Source: DSUN01 sp035527715 | GTDB lineage: Bacteria; Planctomycetota; PUPC01; DSUN01 | DNA: 30,181 nt | Direction: 5' to 3' | Assembly: GCA_035527715.1 (NCBI GenBank) | Contig: DATKZY010000055.1 | Coordinates: 1 to 30,181, forward strand | Shown here: in pieces, positions 13,086 through 20,612 of the stretch | How positions within the stretch are numbered: position 1 is the first letter of the stretch | How the letters are laid out: each line of letters starts with the position of its first letter | Program-made: the position numbers and the translations under genes | Notes under the pieces: generated by a model | Seen by the model: only the letters and a program-made list of their open reading frames with translations | Database searches by the model: none | What the model was told of the DNA's origin: nothing

Positions 13086-15731
13086 ATGATGGAATTCCTC
13101 CTGCGATGCCTCGCCAGGGTCCTCCTCTGGCTCCGTTACCGCGTGCGGGTCCAGGGCTTGGACGAGGTGGCTGCTCGCGGCACGCGCGGCGTCGTGTTCC
13201 TGCCGAACCATCCGGCGTTGATTGACCCGGTGATCCTGCTCACGGTGCTGCACAGGCGGTTCCGCCCCAGGGCGATTGCCGATCAGGACCAGGTGGACCG
13301 CTTCTTCGTCCGCCGGGTCACCACGCGCCTGCGCGTGCTGCCCATGCCCTCCATCGCGCGCTACGGCCACGACGCCCGGACCGCCATCCGGAAGACCCTT
13401 GCCGATGCCGCAGAAGCCGTGCGACAGGGAGACAACCTGGTCCTCTACCCAGCAGGCCACGCGCAACACTCGTGGCTCGAGGACCTCAGGGGCAACAGTG
13501 GCGCCGAGACCGTGCTGCACGCGGCGCCCGACGCTCGCGTCGTGCTCGTCCGCACCCGGGGGCTGTGGGGCAGCTCGTTCAGTTGGGCTGGCGGCCAGCC
13601 GCCGTCGGTGGGGTCGGCGATGCGGCGCGGCGGGCTCCGCCTCCTGCTCAGCGCCTTGATCTTCGCGCCCCGGCGCCGCGTGACCATCGAGCTTGTGGAG
13701 CCACAGGACCTCCCCAGGAACGCGCCCCGCGATGCCTTGAACGACTACCTCGAGCGGTTCTACAACACCGGCGCGCAGCACAACACCTACGTCCCCTACA
13801 CCCTATGGGAGCGCGGCGGCACCCGGCAGCGGCCCGAGCCGGAGCTGCCGCACCTTCACGGGAACCCCCAGTCCGCGCCGGCCGCCGTTCGGGCTGCCGT
13901 GCTCCAGCACCTCGCCACGCTGTGCGGCCGCGGCGACATCCCGCCCGACGCCCACCTGGCGCGCGACCTCGGGCTCGACAGCCTCGCGCGGGCCGAGCTC
14001 CTGGCGTGGCTCGAAGCCGAGTTTGGCTTCCCGCAGGGCGATGCGGACGCCTTGAACACCGTGGGCGACGTGGTCCTGGCCGCCTGTGGCGAGGCCGCGA
14101 CCTCGGAGGTGCAGGAGCTCCGGCCAATCCCTCGCCGCTGGTTCAGGGGCGCCACGGCCACCGGCCCCCTCACAGCGCCGGGCGGCAACACGATTGCTGA
14201 GACGTTCCTCTGCCAGACTCGGCGCTCGCCGGGCAAGGCCATCATCGCCGACCAGATCAGCGGCACGAGAAGCTACCGCGACCTCGTCGCCAGCCTCCTC
14301 GTCCTCAAGCCGCGCCTTGGGGGCCTGGAGGGCGAGCGCCTCGGAATCCTCCTGCCCGCCTCCGTGGCCGCTGCCGTCACCTACCTGGCCACCGTGTTCG
14401 CTGGCAAGACGCCCGTGATGCTCAACTGGACGCTCGGGGCGCGCAACCTCCTCCACTGCCTCGCGGTGGCGGACGTCCGCCGCATCGTCACGCTCAAGGC
14501 CCTCGTCAAACGCCTCCAGGCTCAGGGGAACGACCTGTCCGCCCTTGCCGACCGGTTTGTGTTCCTCGAGGAGATCGCGGCCCGCATCCCGCTGCGGGAG
14601 AAGGCCGTCGCATTCGTCCGCAGCCGCCTCGGTTGCGCGGGCCTCGACGCCTGCAAGGTCTCCGACACCGCCGCCATCCTCTTCACGAGCGGCTCGGAGA
14701 CGATGCCCAAGGCCGTGCCGCTCACCCACGCCAACGTGCTCCAGAACGTGCGGAGCGTCCTCCAGTGCGTGCCGCTGTCCCGCGGCGACTCCCTGCTCGC
14801 CTTCCTGCCGCCGTTTCACGCGTTTGGCATCACCGTCGGCCTTCTGGCTCCTTTGTGCTTCGGCCTGCGGGCCGTGTACCACGCGAACCCAACCGATGGA
14901 GCGTCGCTCGCCCGCCTGATCGAGGCCTACAGGGCCACGCTGCTCATCGGCACGCCCACCTTCCTGAGCGGCATCCTCCGGGCGGCCACGCGACAGCGCC
15001 TGGCCTCGCTGCGCCTCGCCATCGCGGGCGCGGAGAAGTGCCCCGACCACGTCTACGACGCCTTCGCCCAGCTGTGCCCGGGCGCCGCACTCATCGAGGG
15101 CTACGGCGTCACCGAATGCTCGCCCGTCATCGCGGCGAGCGACCCGCGCGAGCCCCGCCGCGGCGCGATCGGGCGCCTGCTGCCATCGTTCGAGCGACTG
15201 CTCACCCACCCCGAGACGGGCAAGCCGCTCGACGCCCCCGCGCAGGGCGTCCTCCACGTCCGCGGCCCGTGCGTCTTCGGCGGCTACCTGGGAACCGACG
15301 CCCCGTCGCCCTTCGTCGAGATCGCGGGCAAGACCTGGTACCGCACCGGCGACATCGTGCGGGAGGACGCGACGGGGCTGATGACCTTCGAGGGCCGCCT
15401 CAAGCGCTTCGTCAAGCGCGGAGGGGAGATGATCTCGCTCCCTGCCATCGAGGCCGTGGTTGGCGAATGCTTCGGCGCCGCGACCGAGGGCGCGCCAACC
15501 ATCGCCGTCGAGGCCACGCCCACCGACGCCAACCCCGAAATCGTCCTCTTCACCACCAGGGGTCTGGACAGGGATGCCGTGAACCGCCGCCTCCGCGAGG
15601 CCGGCCTGTCATCGCTTCATAACATTCGACGGGTTATGACGTTAGACGCGATCCCCCTCCTGGGCACAGGGAAGACCGACTACCGCGCGCTCAAGGCCAT
15701 GCTCGCCCCTGAGCCTCCTCCCGCCCGCTGA
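13086..15731 (+). CDS. Acyltransferase-ACP-acyl-AMP ligase fusion, Aas-like (881 aa)
   Basis: Three domains are visible. First, a PlsC-type lysophospholipid acyltransferase (about 1-240) with NHPALID (H42, D47: the HX4D motif) and YPAGH (121-125). Second, an acyl carrier protein segment (about 260-335) with DLGLDSL, where S299 is the expected phosphopantetheine site. Third, an AMP-forming acyl ligase (about 365-875) with TSGSETMPKA (534-543), EGYGVTECSP (671-680), YRTGD and a C-terminal GKTDYRALK containing the usual catalytic Lys. E. coli Aas joins acyltransferase and ligase to re-acylate lysophospholipid; here the ACP lies inside the chain. The likely job is activating fatty acids, loading them on the built-in ACP and passing them to a lysophospholipid at the membrane. 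ATG 13089 is an alternative start. Confidence 0.85.
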   Translation: MMEFLLRCLARVLLWLRYRVRVQGLDEVAARGTRGVVFLPNHPALIDPVILLTVLHRRFRPRAIADQDQVDRFFVRRVTTRLRVLPMPSIARYGHDARTAIRKTLADAAEAVRQGDNLVLYPAGHAQHSWLEDLRGNSGAETVLHAAPDARVVLVRTRGLWGSSFSWAGGQPPSVGSAMRRGGLRLLLSALIFAPRRRVTIELVEPQDLPRNAPRDALNDYLERFYNTGAQHNTYVPYTLWERGGTRQRPEPELPHLHGNPQSAPAAVRAAVLQHLATLCGRGDIPPDAHLARDLGLDSLARAELLAWLEAEFGFPQGDADALNTVGDVVLAACGEAATSEVQELRPIPRRWFRGATATGPLTAPGGNTIAETFLCQTRRSPGKAIIADQISGTRSYRDLVASLLVLKPRLGGLEGERLGILLPASVAAAVTYLATVFAGKTPVMLNWTLGARNLLHCLAVADVRRIVTLKALVKRLQAQGNDLSALADRFVFLEEIAARIPLREKAVAFVRSRLGCAGLDACKVSDTAAILFTSGSETMPKAVPLTHANVLQNVRSVLQCVPLSRGDSLLAFLPPFHAFGITVGLLAPLCFGLRAVYHANPTDGASLARLIEAYRATLLIGTPTFLSGILRAATRQRLASLRLAIAGAEKCPDHVYDAFAQLCPGAALIEGYGVTECSPVIAASDPREPRRGAIGRLLPSFERLLTHPETGKPLDAPAQGVLHVRGPCVFGGYLGTDAPSPFVEIAGKTWYRTGDIVREDATGLMTFEGRLKRFVKRGGEMISLPAIEAVVGECFGAATEGAPTIAVEATPTDANPEIVLFTTRGLDRDAVNRRLREAGLSSLHNIRRVMTLDAIPLLGTGKTDYRALKAMLAPEPPPAR

Positions 15732-15835
15732 AACCTGCGAATACTCGCGGCCCGCCAAACGTCGAACATGACAGGGGGTTGCGTACGAACCCCACGCGCA
15801 GTACCCTTGTCATAGGGGACGAAAGGAGGTCCGCG

Positions 15836-16162
15836 ATGGCTATCTCGAAGCGGATCGCTACCCTGGCCGCCGTGCTCTGCCTCGGAGCAGCCGCACAGGG
15901 CTGCTACGCCTGGCCCGACTACTACATGCCCTACTACGACTACGGATACCGTCCGCCCACCTACACATACTGGGACTGGGGCTACTCGCCGGGCTGGGAC
16001 TACGATCCTCGCTGCTACTCCCCAAGCCCCACCTACCACTGGAGGCCTGGCCCCGGCCGATACGACCCAGGCGGCTGGGGCCACTCGGGCTCGTGGGGCC
16101 GGTCCCAAGGCTGGGGCCGCGGGGGCCACTCGTGGTCCGGGCGCTCCTGGTCACACAGGTAG
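15836..16162 (+). CDS. Tyr/Gly/Trp-rich small lipoprotein (108 aa)
   Basis: ATG at 15836 follows AAAGGAGGT, which decides the start over an in-frame upstream codon at 15779. The signal peptide ends at AAQGC (Cys23), a plausible lipobox. The mature chain is low complexity: many Tyr, Trp, Gly, Pro and Ser residues, DYYMPYYDYGYRPP early and repeated GGWGHSGSWGRS-like units later, with no cysteine pair or catalytic motif. It may be a cell-surface or envelope-coating protein. A weak TTGCGT/TACCCT promoter match lies at 15779-15807. Codon use fits the neighbours. Confidence 0.65.
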   Translation: MAISKRIATLAAVLCLGAAAQGCYAWPDYYMPYYDYGYRPPTYTYWDWGYSPGWDYDPRCYSPSPTYHWRPGPGRYDPGGWGHSGSWGRSQGWGRGGHSWSGRSWSHR

Positions 16163-16194
16163 GCACAGCGGGAGCGGTCGAGCCTTCGCGTGCG

Positions 16195-16932
16195 CTACTC
16201 GGCCTTGCCCGGCGCTGACGCGGGCCGAACGCGCAGGGCGCGGTAGGCCACAGGCCCGTGGTCGCCCTGGAACATCAGCGGCCCCGTCGGCTTCTCGTCG
16301 TTGAACGCCGCGCCGCGCGTCGGGCCGGTCACCTCGACGTTCTCGTGGACGACTTGGCCGTTGTGCACGACCTTCACGAACTTCGCGTTCGCGACCTTCT
16401 TGCCGTCCGCGTCGAACCGCGGGGCCAGGAAGACCACGTCGAACGTCTGCCACTCCCCCGGCGCCTTGCTCGCGTTCACCCGCGGCGAATGCCCCTCGAA
16501 GCCCGGCGGCTTCCGCTTCGGGTCCCACCGCTCGTAGATGCCCCCGCACTCGATCCCCGCGTAGGGCGCCTTCTCCACCCCGAAGCTGTCGTAGACCTGG
16601 ATCTCGTAGCGCCCCATGAAGTAGACACCCGAGTTCGACCCCTTCGGCACCATGAACTCGATATGCGCCTCGATGTCGCCGAATTGGCCCTCGGTGAACA
16701 GATTGCCCGTGCGCCCCTTCGCCCCGTTCGCGAGGGTGCCCTTGCCGGGCTTCGTCGCGATCAGCTTCTCATTCGCGGCGTCCTTGCTCGCCTCGCTCAC
16801 CTGGAGCCACTCCCCTGTCGGCTTCTTCCACCCCTCCATCCCCTCCCCCTTGATCAACTCCACCCACTCCGCGGCCAGGCTGTTGCACGCCAGGGCCAGG
16901 CCGATCATCAGGCTTCCCAGTGCCCACCTCAT
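16195..16932 (-). CDS. DUF1080 / 3-keto-disaccharide hydrolase-family protein (245 aa)
   Basis: ATG 16932 follows AAAGGAGG with 8-nt spacing; the longer in-frame start at 16956 has no ribosome site. Residues 1-21 form a signal peptide. The mature part has the hallmark DUF1080 order: GWKKPTGEW near the start, a GNLFTEGQFGDIEAHIEF strand pair, SNSGVYFMGRYEIQVYDSFG, then GEWQTFDVVFLAPRFD and a final GPLMFQGDHGPVAYRALRV. This concanavalin-like fold is widespread in Planctomycetota and Bacteroidota and is linked to breakdown of keto-sugars or other glycans outside the cytoplasm. It has its own promoter (16983-17011). The exact substrate is not predictable. Confidence 0.9.
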   Translation of the reverse strand: MRWALGSLMIGLALACNSLAAEWVELIKGEGMEGWKKPTGEWLQVSEASKDAANEKLIATKPGKGTLANGAKGRTGNLFTEGQFGDIEAHIEFMVPKGSNSGVYFMGRYEIQVYDSFGVEKAPYAGIECGGIYERWDPKRKPPGFEGHSPRVNASKAPGEWQTFDVVFLAPRFDADGKKVANAKFVKVVHNGQVVHENVEVTGPTRGAAFNDEKPTGPLMFQGDHGPVAYRALRVRPASAPGKAE

Positions 16933-16982
16933 CGAACGGCCTCCTTTCGAGTTCAAGCCCCCCCCACCCGCGTCGTGCCCGC

Positions 16983-17011
16983 ATTCTAATCCTCTTCCCT
17001 CAACGGATCAA
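16983..17011 (-). promoter_or_regulatory. Promoter of the DUF1080 gene
   Basis: TTGATC (17011-17006), 17 bp, TAGAAT (16988-16983) on the minus strand, about 50 bp before the ATG. Confidence 0.6.
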
Positions 17012-17062
17012 GCCTCTTGGAGGGCTACAGGCTACAGACCGCCAATCTCCCCGCCCCTGGGT

Positions 17063-17138
17063 TTGGCGGCCTGTGATCTCGCTAAGCCCTTGCTGCACAG
17101 GCACTTAGCTCACATCGCCCCCTGCCACAGGCCGCCAA
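17063..17138. repeat. Nested inverted repeat
   Basis: TTGGCGGCCTGTG (17063-17075) pairs perfectly with CACAGGCCGCCAA (17126-17138). Inside, GCTAAG (17081-17086) pairs with CTTAGC (17104-17109). It lies between the methylase remnant and the DUF1080 promoter, with no coding frame. Confidence 0.6.
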
Positions 17139-17172
17139 CTACCTCCTTCCGCTCGAGCTCGTGCCTTCGCTC

Positions 17173-17207
17173 GACGTTCAGCGTTCAGCGTTCGACGTTC
17201 GACGTTT
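17173..17207. repeat. Five 7-nt tandem units overlapping a stop codon
   Basis: Units GACGTTC, AGCGTTC, AGCGTTC, GACGTTC and GACGTTT follow one another. The stop codon of the methylase remnant (17180-17178, minus strand) lies inside the array, and its last residues are encoded by the repeats. Confidence 0.7.
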
Positions 17208-17585
17208 CCCTGGTTGTGTCCGAGGCCAGCTCTGCTCCCTCGCCCTCTCCAGATTCAGCGCCAGCAGCTTCTCCAGGATTTCCTCATCCCCCATCGCCGG
17301 GTCCCAGCCATAGGCCGCGAACACCGCCGCGTCGAGGTCTTTGTGTTTGCCCTTGTACTCCCAGCCGAAGAAGCCCTTCTTCCAGACATCGGCCCAGCCG
17401 TCGCCGCCGCCGCGTTTGGCCGCGCCGCGCTCGAAGGTGAAGGACGCGCCTTCGGGGTCCGCTGCCGCGGGGGTCGGGTGGCCCAGGAGCGCGCACAGGT
17501 CGAGGAAGTGCTCTTGAGAAGCAGCGCTCTCGGTGAGCGACGACTTGCGCCATTTGGCGATGAACTCGGCGGGGTTCAAGGCCAT
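17178..17585 (-). pseudogene. Internally deleted DNA methyltransferase (MmeI/type IIG-like), 135 aa left
   Basis: Residues 1-86 match the N-terminus of large DNA methyltransferases of the MmeI/type IIG-like group: NPAEFIAKWR, QEHFLDLCALLG, FTFERGAAK, GWADVWKKGFFGWEYKGKHK. After LDAA the sequence jumps to what I recognise as the extreme C-terminus of the same family: VFAAYGWDPAMGDEEILEKL and LALNLERA. Full-length members have roughly 900 or more residues, so the SAM-binding and NPPY-bearing core is absent. LDAA is expected on both sides of the break, suggesting deletion at a 12-bp microhomology (17325-17336). The last ~15 residues come from a short repeat array. No good ribosome site is seen. 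It cannot methylate DNA. Confidence 0.75.
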
Positions 17586-17926
17586 CTCCGCTGGGCTGGC
17601 TCGCGAGGGCAGTGCTGGGGCTTACGGTAGCAGGAACGGATTCCGCGTGCAAGTATGCACGCCCTACCTTCTTCGCCCCCACTGGGCTTGTCCCAGTGGA
17701 GCGAGGGATTGGCAACTAGGCGGGCGTCCCCCACTTCACCCCTCTCCCTCCCAGGGAGAGGGCAGGGTGAGGGTGGAGATCAGGGGTTGGGACAGGCGCC
17801 CGACCCTCCCCCTGCCCCCTCCCTGAGAGGGAGGGGGGTGAGGAGGTAGCCGGCTGGTAGTGCCCAATCCCTCGCCCCACCGAGGCAAGCTCGGTGGGGG
17901 CGGGACGCAATCCGCACGATTCGCGG
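17586..17926. other. Spacer dominated by palindromic element B
   Basis: Apart from the element at 17674-17902, nothing coding or regulatory is recognised between the methylase remnant and the URO-D family gene. Confidence 0.6.
17674..17902. repeat. Long palindromic intergenic element B
   Basis: Ends at 17674-17719 and 17858-17902 are inverted copies. Each has a small hairpin (stems ACTGGG/CCCAGT on the left, ACCGAG/CTCGGT on the right) followed by GCGAGGGATTGG. The differences between the two stems are compensatory. The interior (about 17735-17850) is again an imperfect palindrome of CCCTCTCCCTCCC / GGGAGAGGG type. No protein is encoded, consistent with a non-autonomous MITE or REP-like element. 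Confidence 0.7.
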
Positions 17927-19060
17927 TCACGTTTCCTTCCCGATCAGCTTCTTCTTCTCCTCGCGGTAGAATATGTAGTTCGGCAGCGAGATGTCGGGCG
18001 GGACGAGGTGGTCGAGGTGGGGGACGAAGCCGCCTTCGCCGAGCAATGGGGCAATGCGGTCGAGCTCGCGGCGAATGGCGTCCTTGCCCCGGGCAACGGC
18101 CACCTTGTCCACGCCGCCCTGAAGGCGGACGAGTCCGCCGAACTCGCGACGCATGCGGAACATGTCGGTGCCCGCCGCGACCTCGCAGGGGAACATGATG
18201 TTCACGCCGACGCGAATCCAGCTCGCCACGAGGTCGTGGATGTTGCCATCGCAGTCCACGTGCGAGAGCATGCAGCCGTGCCTGCGCGCCTCGTCCATCA
18301 CGGCCTGGTAGCAGGGGGCGAAGAACTCGTCGAAGGTCCTGGGGCTGACGAGTGGCCCGCCCTTGTAGGCCATGTCCTCCCACCAGCCCATCTGGTGGAT
18401 TGGCACGTCGGGCGGCACCTGGCGGAGCGAGACGAGGATCAGCTCGGCCCAGTGCTCGGCCATTTCGTGGCAGAGGGCGGGGTCGTCGTAGAGGAGGTAC
18501 GAGAGGTTCTCGGTGCCGATCCAGTTCCGCAGCGCCCCGTAGAAGCCGCAGGCCCAGGCGCCAACCGTCCAGCCGTCGGCCGCGGCCTTGCGGGCCTTCT
18601 CAATCGCTCCATCCGAGACTTTGCGGGCCGGGTCGTCGAGGCGGTAGCGCTCCTTCATCGCCTCCCAGCTCTTGCGGTCCTTGACGGGGAACTCGAGGAA
18701 CTGGGGGATCGAGGATTCCTCGACTCCGCCCTTCCAGCGGCGGGCGATGACGCCCGAGGTGTCCTGGACGATCTGGGTCAGGTCGTCCTCCTCGAGCACC
18801 TTGCGCTCGAAGGCGGGGTTCATGCCCAGGTGGATGGGGATGCCTGCTCCGCCCTCGTCGCGGTCGGTGCCGATGAACTCGTTGAAGCGGGGGTGGAACA
18901 TGTTCTCGCCGATCTCGGCCGCCCAGTCCTTCGGGAAGCCGTCGGGCACCCAGGCGCGCACCGTCTGCGGCCAGCAGCCGAACTCCACGTCGGGCACGCG
19001 GTCGGTGGGCAGGTACAGGAACGTTCGATAGCCGCGGTTCCTGGGGAGGGGGTTGGCCAT
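17927..19060 (-). CDS. Uroporphyrinogen decarboxylase-family protein (377 aa)
   Basis: Length and sequence fit the URO-D/MtaA superfamily TIM barrel as expanded in planctomycetes and Lentisphaerae, rather than the haem enzyme HemE: GWWEDMAYKGGPLVSP and FFAPCYQAVMDEAR are followed by LSHVDCDGNIHDLV and LQGGVDKVAVARGKDAI near the C-terminus. HVDCDG supplies His, Asp and Cys residues of the type that bind metal or corrinoid-linked substrates in MtaA-like members. Many such genes sit in catabolic clusters and may act in methyl transfer or on modified sugars (inference). ATG 19060 lies only 10 nt after the vapC stop, with a weak ribosome site, so it may be transcribed from the vapBC promoter. Substrate unknown. 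Confidence 0.75.
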   Translation of the reverse strand: MANPLPRNRGYRTFLYLPTDRVPDVEFGCWPQTVRAWVPDGFPKDWAAEIGENMFHPRFNEFIGTDRDEGGAGIPIHLGMNPAFERKVLEEDDLTQIVQDTSGVIARRWKGGVEESSIPQFLEFPVKDRKSWEAMKERYRLDDPARKVSDGAIEKARKAAADGWTVGAWACGFYGALRNWIGTENLSYLLYDDPALCHEMAEHWAELILVSLRQVPPDVPIHQMGWWEDMAYKGGPLVSPRTFDEFFAPCYQAVMDEARRHGCMLSHVDCDGNIHDLVASWIRVGVNIMFPCEVAAGTDMFRMRREFGGLVRLQGGVDKVAVARGKDAIRRELDRIAPLLGEGGFVPHLDHLVPPDISLPNYIFYREEKKKLIGKET

Positions 19061-19070
19061 GGGCAGTTAC

Positions 19071-19460
19071 CTACGGGGTAATGAGCCGAAGCTTGGACAC
19101 ACTCGCGATGATCTCGAAGTCCCTGTCGGACTGAAGAAGGGGGACGTCGTGAGCGATGGCGCAGGCGGCGATGACGCAGTCCACGGCGTTACGCACCGTC
19201 TTGCCCTTCTTGCGAGCGGCGCGGTAGATCGCGGCAGCATTCACGTGGTCGTCGCGAGAGGTCTCCAGATAGATGAGTTCGTCCATCGCCTGCTGCACGG
19301 TAGCGACTTCGGCATCGGAGCGGACGCCCTGGAGGATCTCGGTAAGCACGGTGCCGCAGACGCACAGGTCGGCGTCGTCTGCGATGGCATCCTCAAGCCA
19401 CGCGACCTCCGGCGTCGGCGTGCCGCGGAAGTGGTCCACCCACACGCTCGTGTCAACCAT
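19071..19460 (-). CDS. vapC: VapC-type PIN-domain ribonuclease toxin (129 aa)
   Basis: The PIN-domain acidic residues are all present: D3 (MVDTSVWVD), E41 (LTEILQG), D94 (NAVDCVIAACA) and D112/D114 (SDRDF). Length is typical for VapC, an Mg-dependent endoribonuclease that cuts tRNA or rRNA and is held inactive by VapB. ATG 19460 begins 2 nt after the antitoxin stop codon; an in-frame GTG would overlap it. Both genes share the promoter/operator at 19688-19723. No residue needed for catalysis seems lost, so the toxin should be active. Confidence 0.9.
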   Translation of the reverse strand: MVDTSVWVDHFRGTPTPEVAWLEDAIADDADLCVCGTVLTEILQGVRSDAEVATVQQAMDELIYLETSRDDHVNAAAIYRAARKKGKTVRNAVDCVIAACAIAHDVPLLQSDRDFEIIASVSKLRLITP

Positions 19461-19462
19461 GG

Positions 19463-19669
19463 TCACGGCCGGACTCTCCCGCGACGCATCTCGTTCAGGT
19501 CGCCCTCCCAATGGATGCGTCCCTTAAGCTTGAGCAGGCGGCGCTGGCGGCGATGCCTGACCAGCTCGCGGAGGGCGTGGTCCACCACCTGCCGGGTCGT
19601 GCTAATCCCAGTCAAGGTCTTGGCCGTCCCCACGAGTTCCTCATCCAGCACAACGTTCGTCCGCTTCAT
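19463..19669 (-). CDS. vapB: VapB-type antitoxin (68 aa)
   Basis: ATG 19669 follows GGAGG at 7 nt; longer readings start upstream of the promoter and are excluded. The N-terminus KRTNVVLDEELV is a beta strand and helix of ribbon-helix-helix type, continued by TRQVVDHALRELVRHRR. The C-terminal LKLKGRIHWEGDLNEMRR is typical of the toxin-binding tail of VapB (DUF2191-like). It should form dimers that bind the 11-bp inverted repeat in its own promoter and neutralise VapC from the next gene. Confidence 0.85.
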   Translation of the reverse strand: MKRTNVVLDEELVGTAKTLTGISTTRQVVDHALRELVRHRRQRRLLKLKGRIHWEGDLNEMRRGRVRP

Positions 19670-19687
19670 CGTCTGGCCTCCTTCCTC

Positions 19688-19718
19688 AATACACATTCTA
19701 CTGCCTGGAATGTGTATT
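19688..19718. promoter_or_regulatory. VapB operator: perfect 11-bp inverted repeat
   Basis: AATACACATTC (19688-19698) and GAATGTGTATT (19708-19718) are perfect inverted arms around a 9-bp centre. The dyad overlaps the vapBC -10 box and touches the -35, the expected place for autorepression by a VapB dimer or VapBC complex. Confidence 0.8.
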
Positions 19719-19723
19719 GTCAA
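19695..19723 (-). promoter_or_regulatory. vapBC promoter
   Basis: TTGACA (19723-19718), 17 bp, TAGAAT (19700-19695) on the minus strand, 25 nt before the vapB ATG, overlapped by the operator dyad. Confidence 0.8.
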
Positions 19724-19729
19724 TCCGTT

Positions 19730-19758
19730 TTGACACACTGACACCCCCCGAGTATGAT
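19730..19758 (+). promoter_or_regulatory. Promoter of the SGNH hydrolase gene
   Basis: TTGACA (19730-19735), 17 bp, TATGAT (19753-19758). Its -35 box lies 6 bp from the -35 box of the divergent vapBC promoter. The ATG is at 19834. Confidence 0.7.
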
Positions 19759-19833
19759 CATCATCCCATTGGGAGTGGCCCGCAGGGTTCCGCGGGATCG
19801 GTGGAGCCCAGACTCAAGTTCAGGAGTTCGAGC

Positions 19834-20586
19834 ATGGTGCGGCGCTGGTTCCTGTTCGCGGCGGCGATGGCGGTTCCGATGGGCATCCTGGCCGGAGAGG
19901 CCGGCGGGCCGCCGGCGCTGGCCAAGGGCGACAGGATCGTGTTTCTGGGCGATTCCATTACCGCAGGTGGCGGCGGGGCGCACGGCTACATCACCCTCGT
20001 GAAGAACACCCTGGCACAAGAGTGCAAGGACCTGGGCATCGAGGTGTTCAACGCGGGCATCAGCGGGCACAAGGTGCCCAACCTCCAGGCCCGGCTCGAC
20101 AAGGACGTGATCGCGAAGAAGCCGACCATCGTGTTCATCTACATCGGCATCAACGACGTGTGGCACTGGCGCAAGAACGCCAAGGGCGAGATGGCCGGCG
20201 GCACGACGAAAGAGAAGTTCGAGGAAGGGCTGAAGGACCTCATCGCGCGCATCAAGGCCGCGGGCGCCCGCGTCGTCCTGTGCACCCCCAGCACCATCGG
20301 CGAGAAGCCCGACGGGACGAACGAGCGCGACGCGATGCTCGAGGAGTACTCCGACATCAGTCGCAAGGTGGCCGCCGACACGGGCGTGCAACTCAACGAC
20401 CTGCGCAAGGCATTCATCGCCTACGAGAAGGAAAACAACAAGGAAGGCAAGGCCAGGGGCGTGCTCACCGGCGACGGCGTGCACCTGAACCCCGCCGGCA
20501 ACAAGTTCGTCGCCGGCCTGATGCTCCAGGCTCTCGGCATCAAGGCCGAGCCGGTCGAGACCAAGCAGGCGCCCCCGAAGAAGTGA
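19834..20586 (+). CDS. SGNH/GDSL hydrolase, secreted (250 aa)
   Basis: ATG 19834 follows AGGAG at 7 nt; the longer frame from 19717 lies across the promoter. A signal peptide covers residues 1-20. SGNH blocks are clear: GDSIT (S41 nucleophile), NAGISG (G78), GIND (N107) and DGVHLN (D214, H217). The layout matches the carbohydrate-esterase or sialate-O-acetylesterase-like secreted SGNH group common in planctomycetes. It would remove acyl groups, probably acetate, from glycans outside the cytoplasm, which fits the nearby hydrolase genes. The C-terminus ends in a Lys/Pro tail. It converges with the BNR-like gene, 26 bp apart. Confidence 0.9.
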   Translation: MVRRWFLFAAAMAVPMGILAGEAGGPPALAKGDRIVFLGDSITAGGGGAHGYITLVKNTLAQECKDLGIEVFNAGISGHKVPNLQARLDKDVIAKKPTIVFIYIGINDVWHWRKNAKGEMAGGTTKEKFEEGLKDLIARIKAAGARVVLCTPSTIGEKPDGTNERDAMLEEYSDISRKVAADTGVQLNDLRKAFIAYEKENNKEGKARGVLTGDGVHLNPAGNKFVAGLMLQALGIKAEPVETKQAPPKK

Positions 20587-20612
20587 GCTGGTGCCGTAGA
20601 ATCCAGGGTTCA

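Noticed and set aside
17927..19060. HemE, the haem-biosynthesis uroporphyrinogen decarboxylase
   Set aside because: The sequence shows family-level likeness only; no haem genes are nearby and the motifs fit the expanded MtaA/URO-D-like group better.
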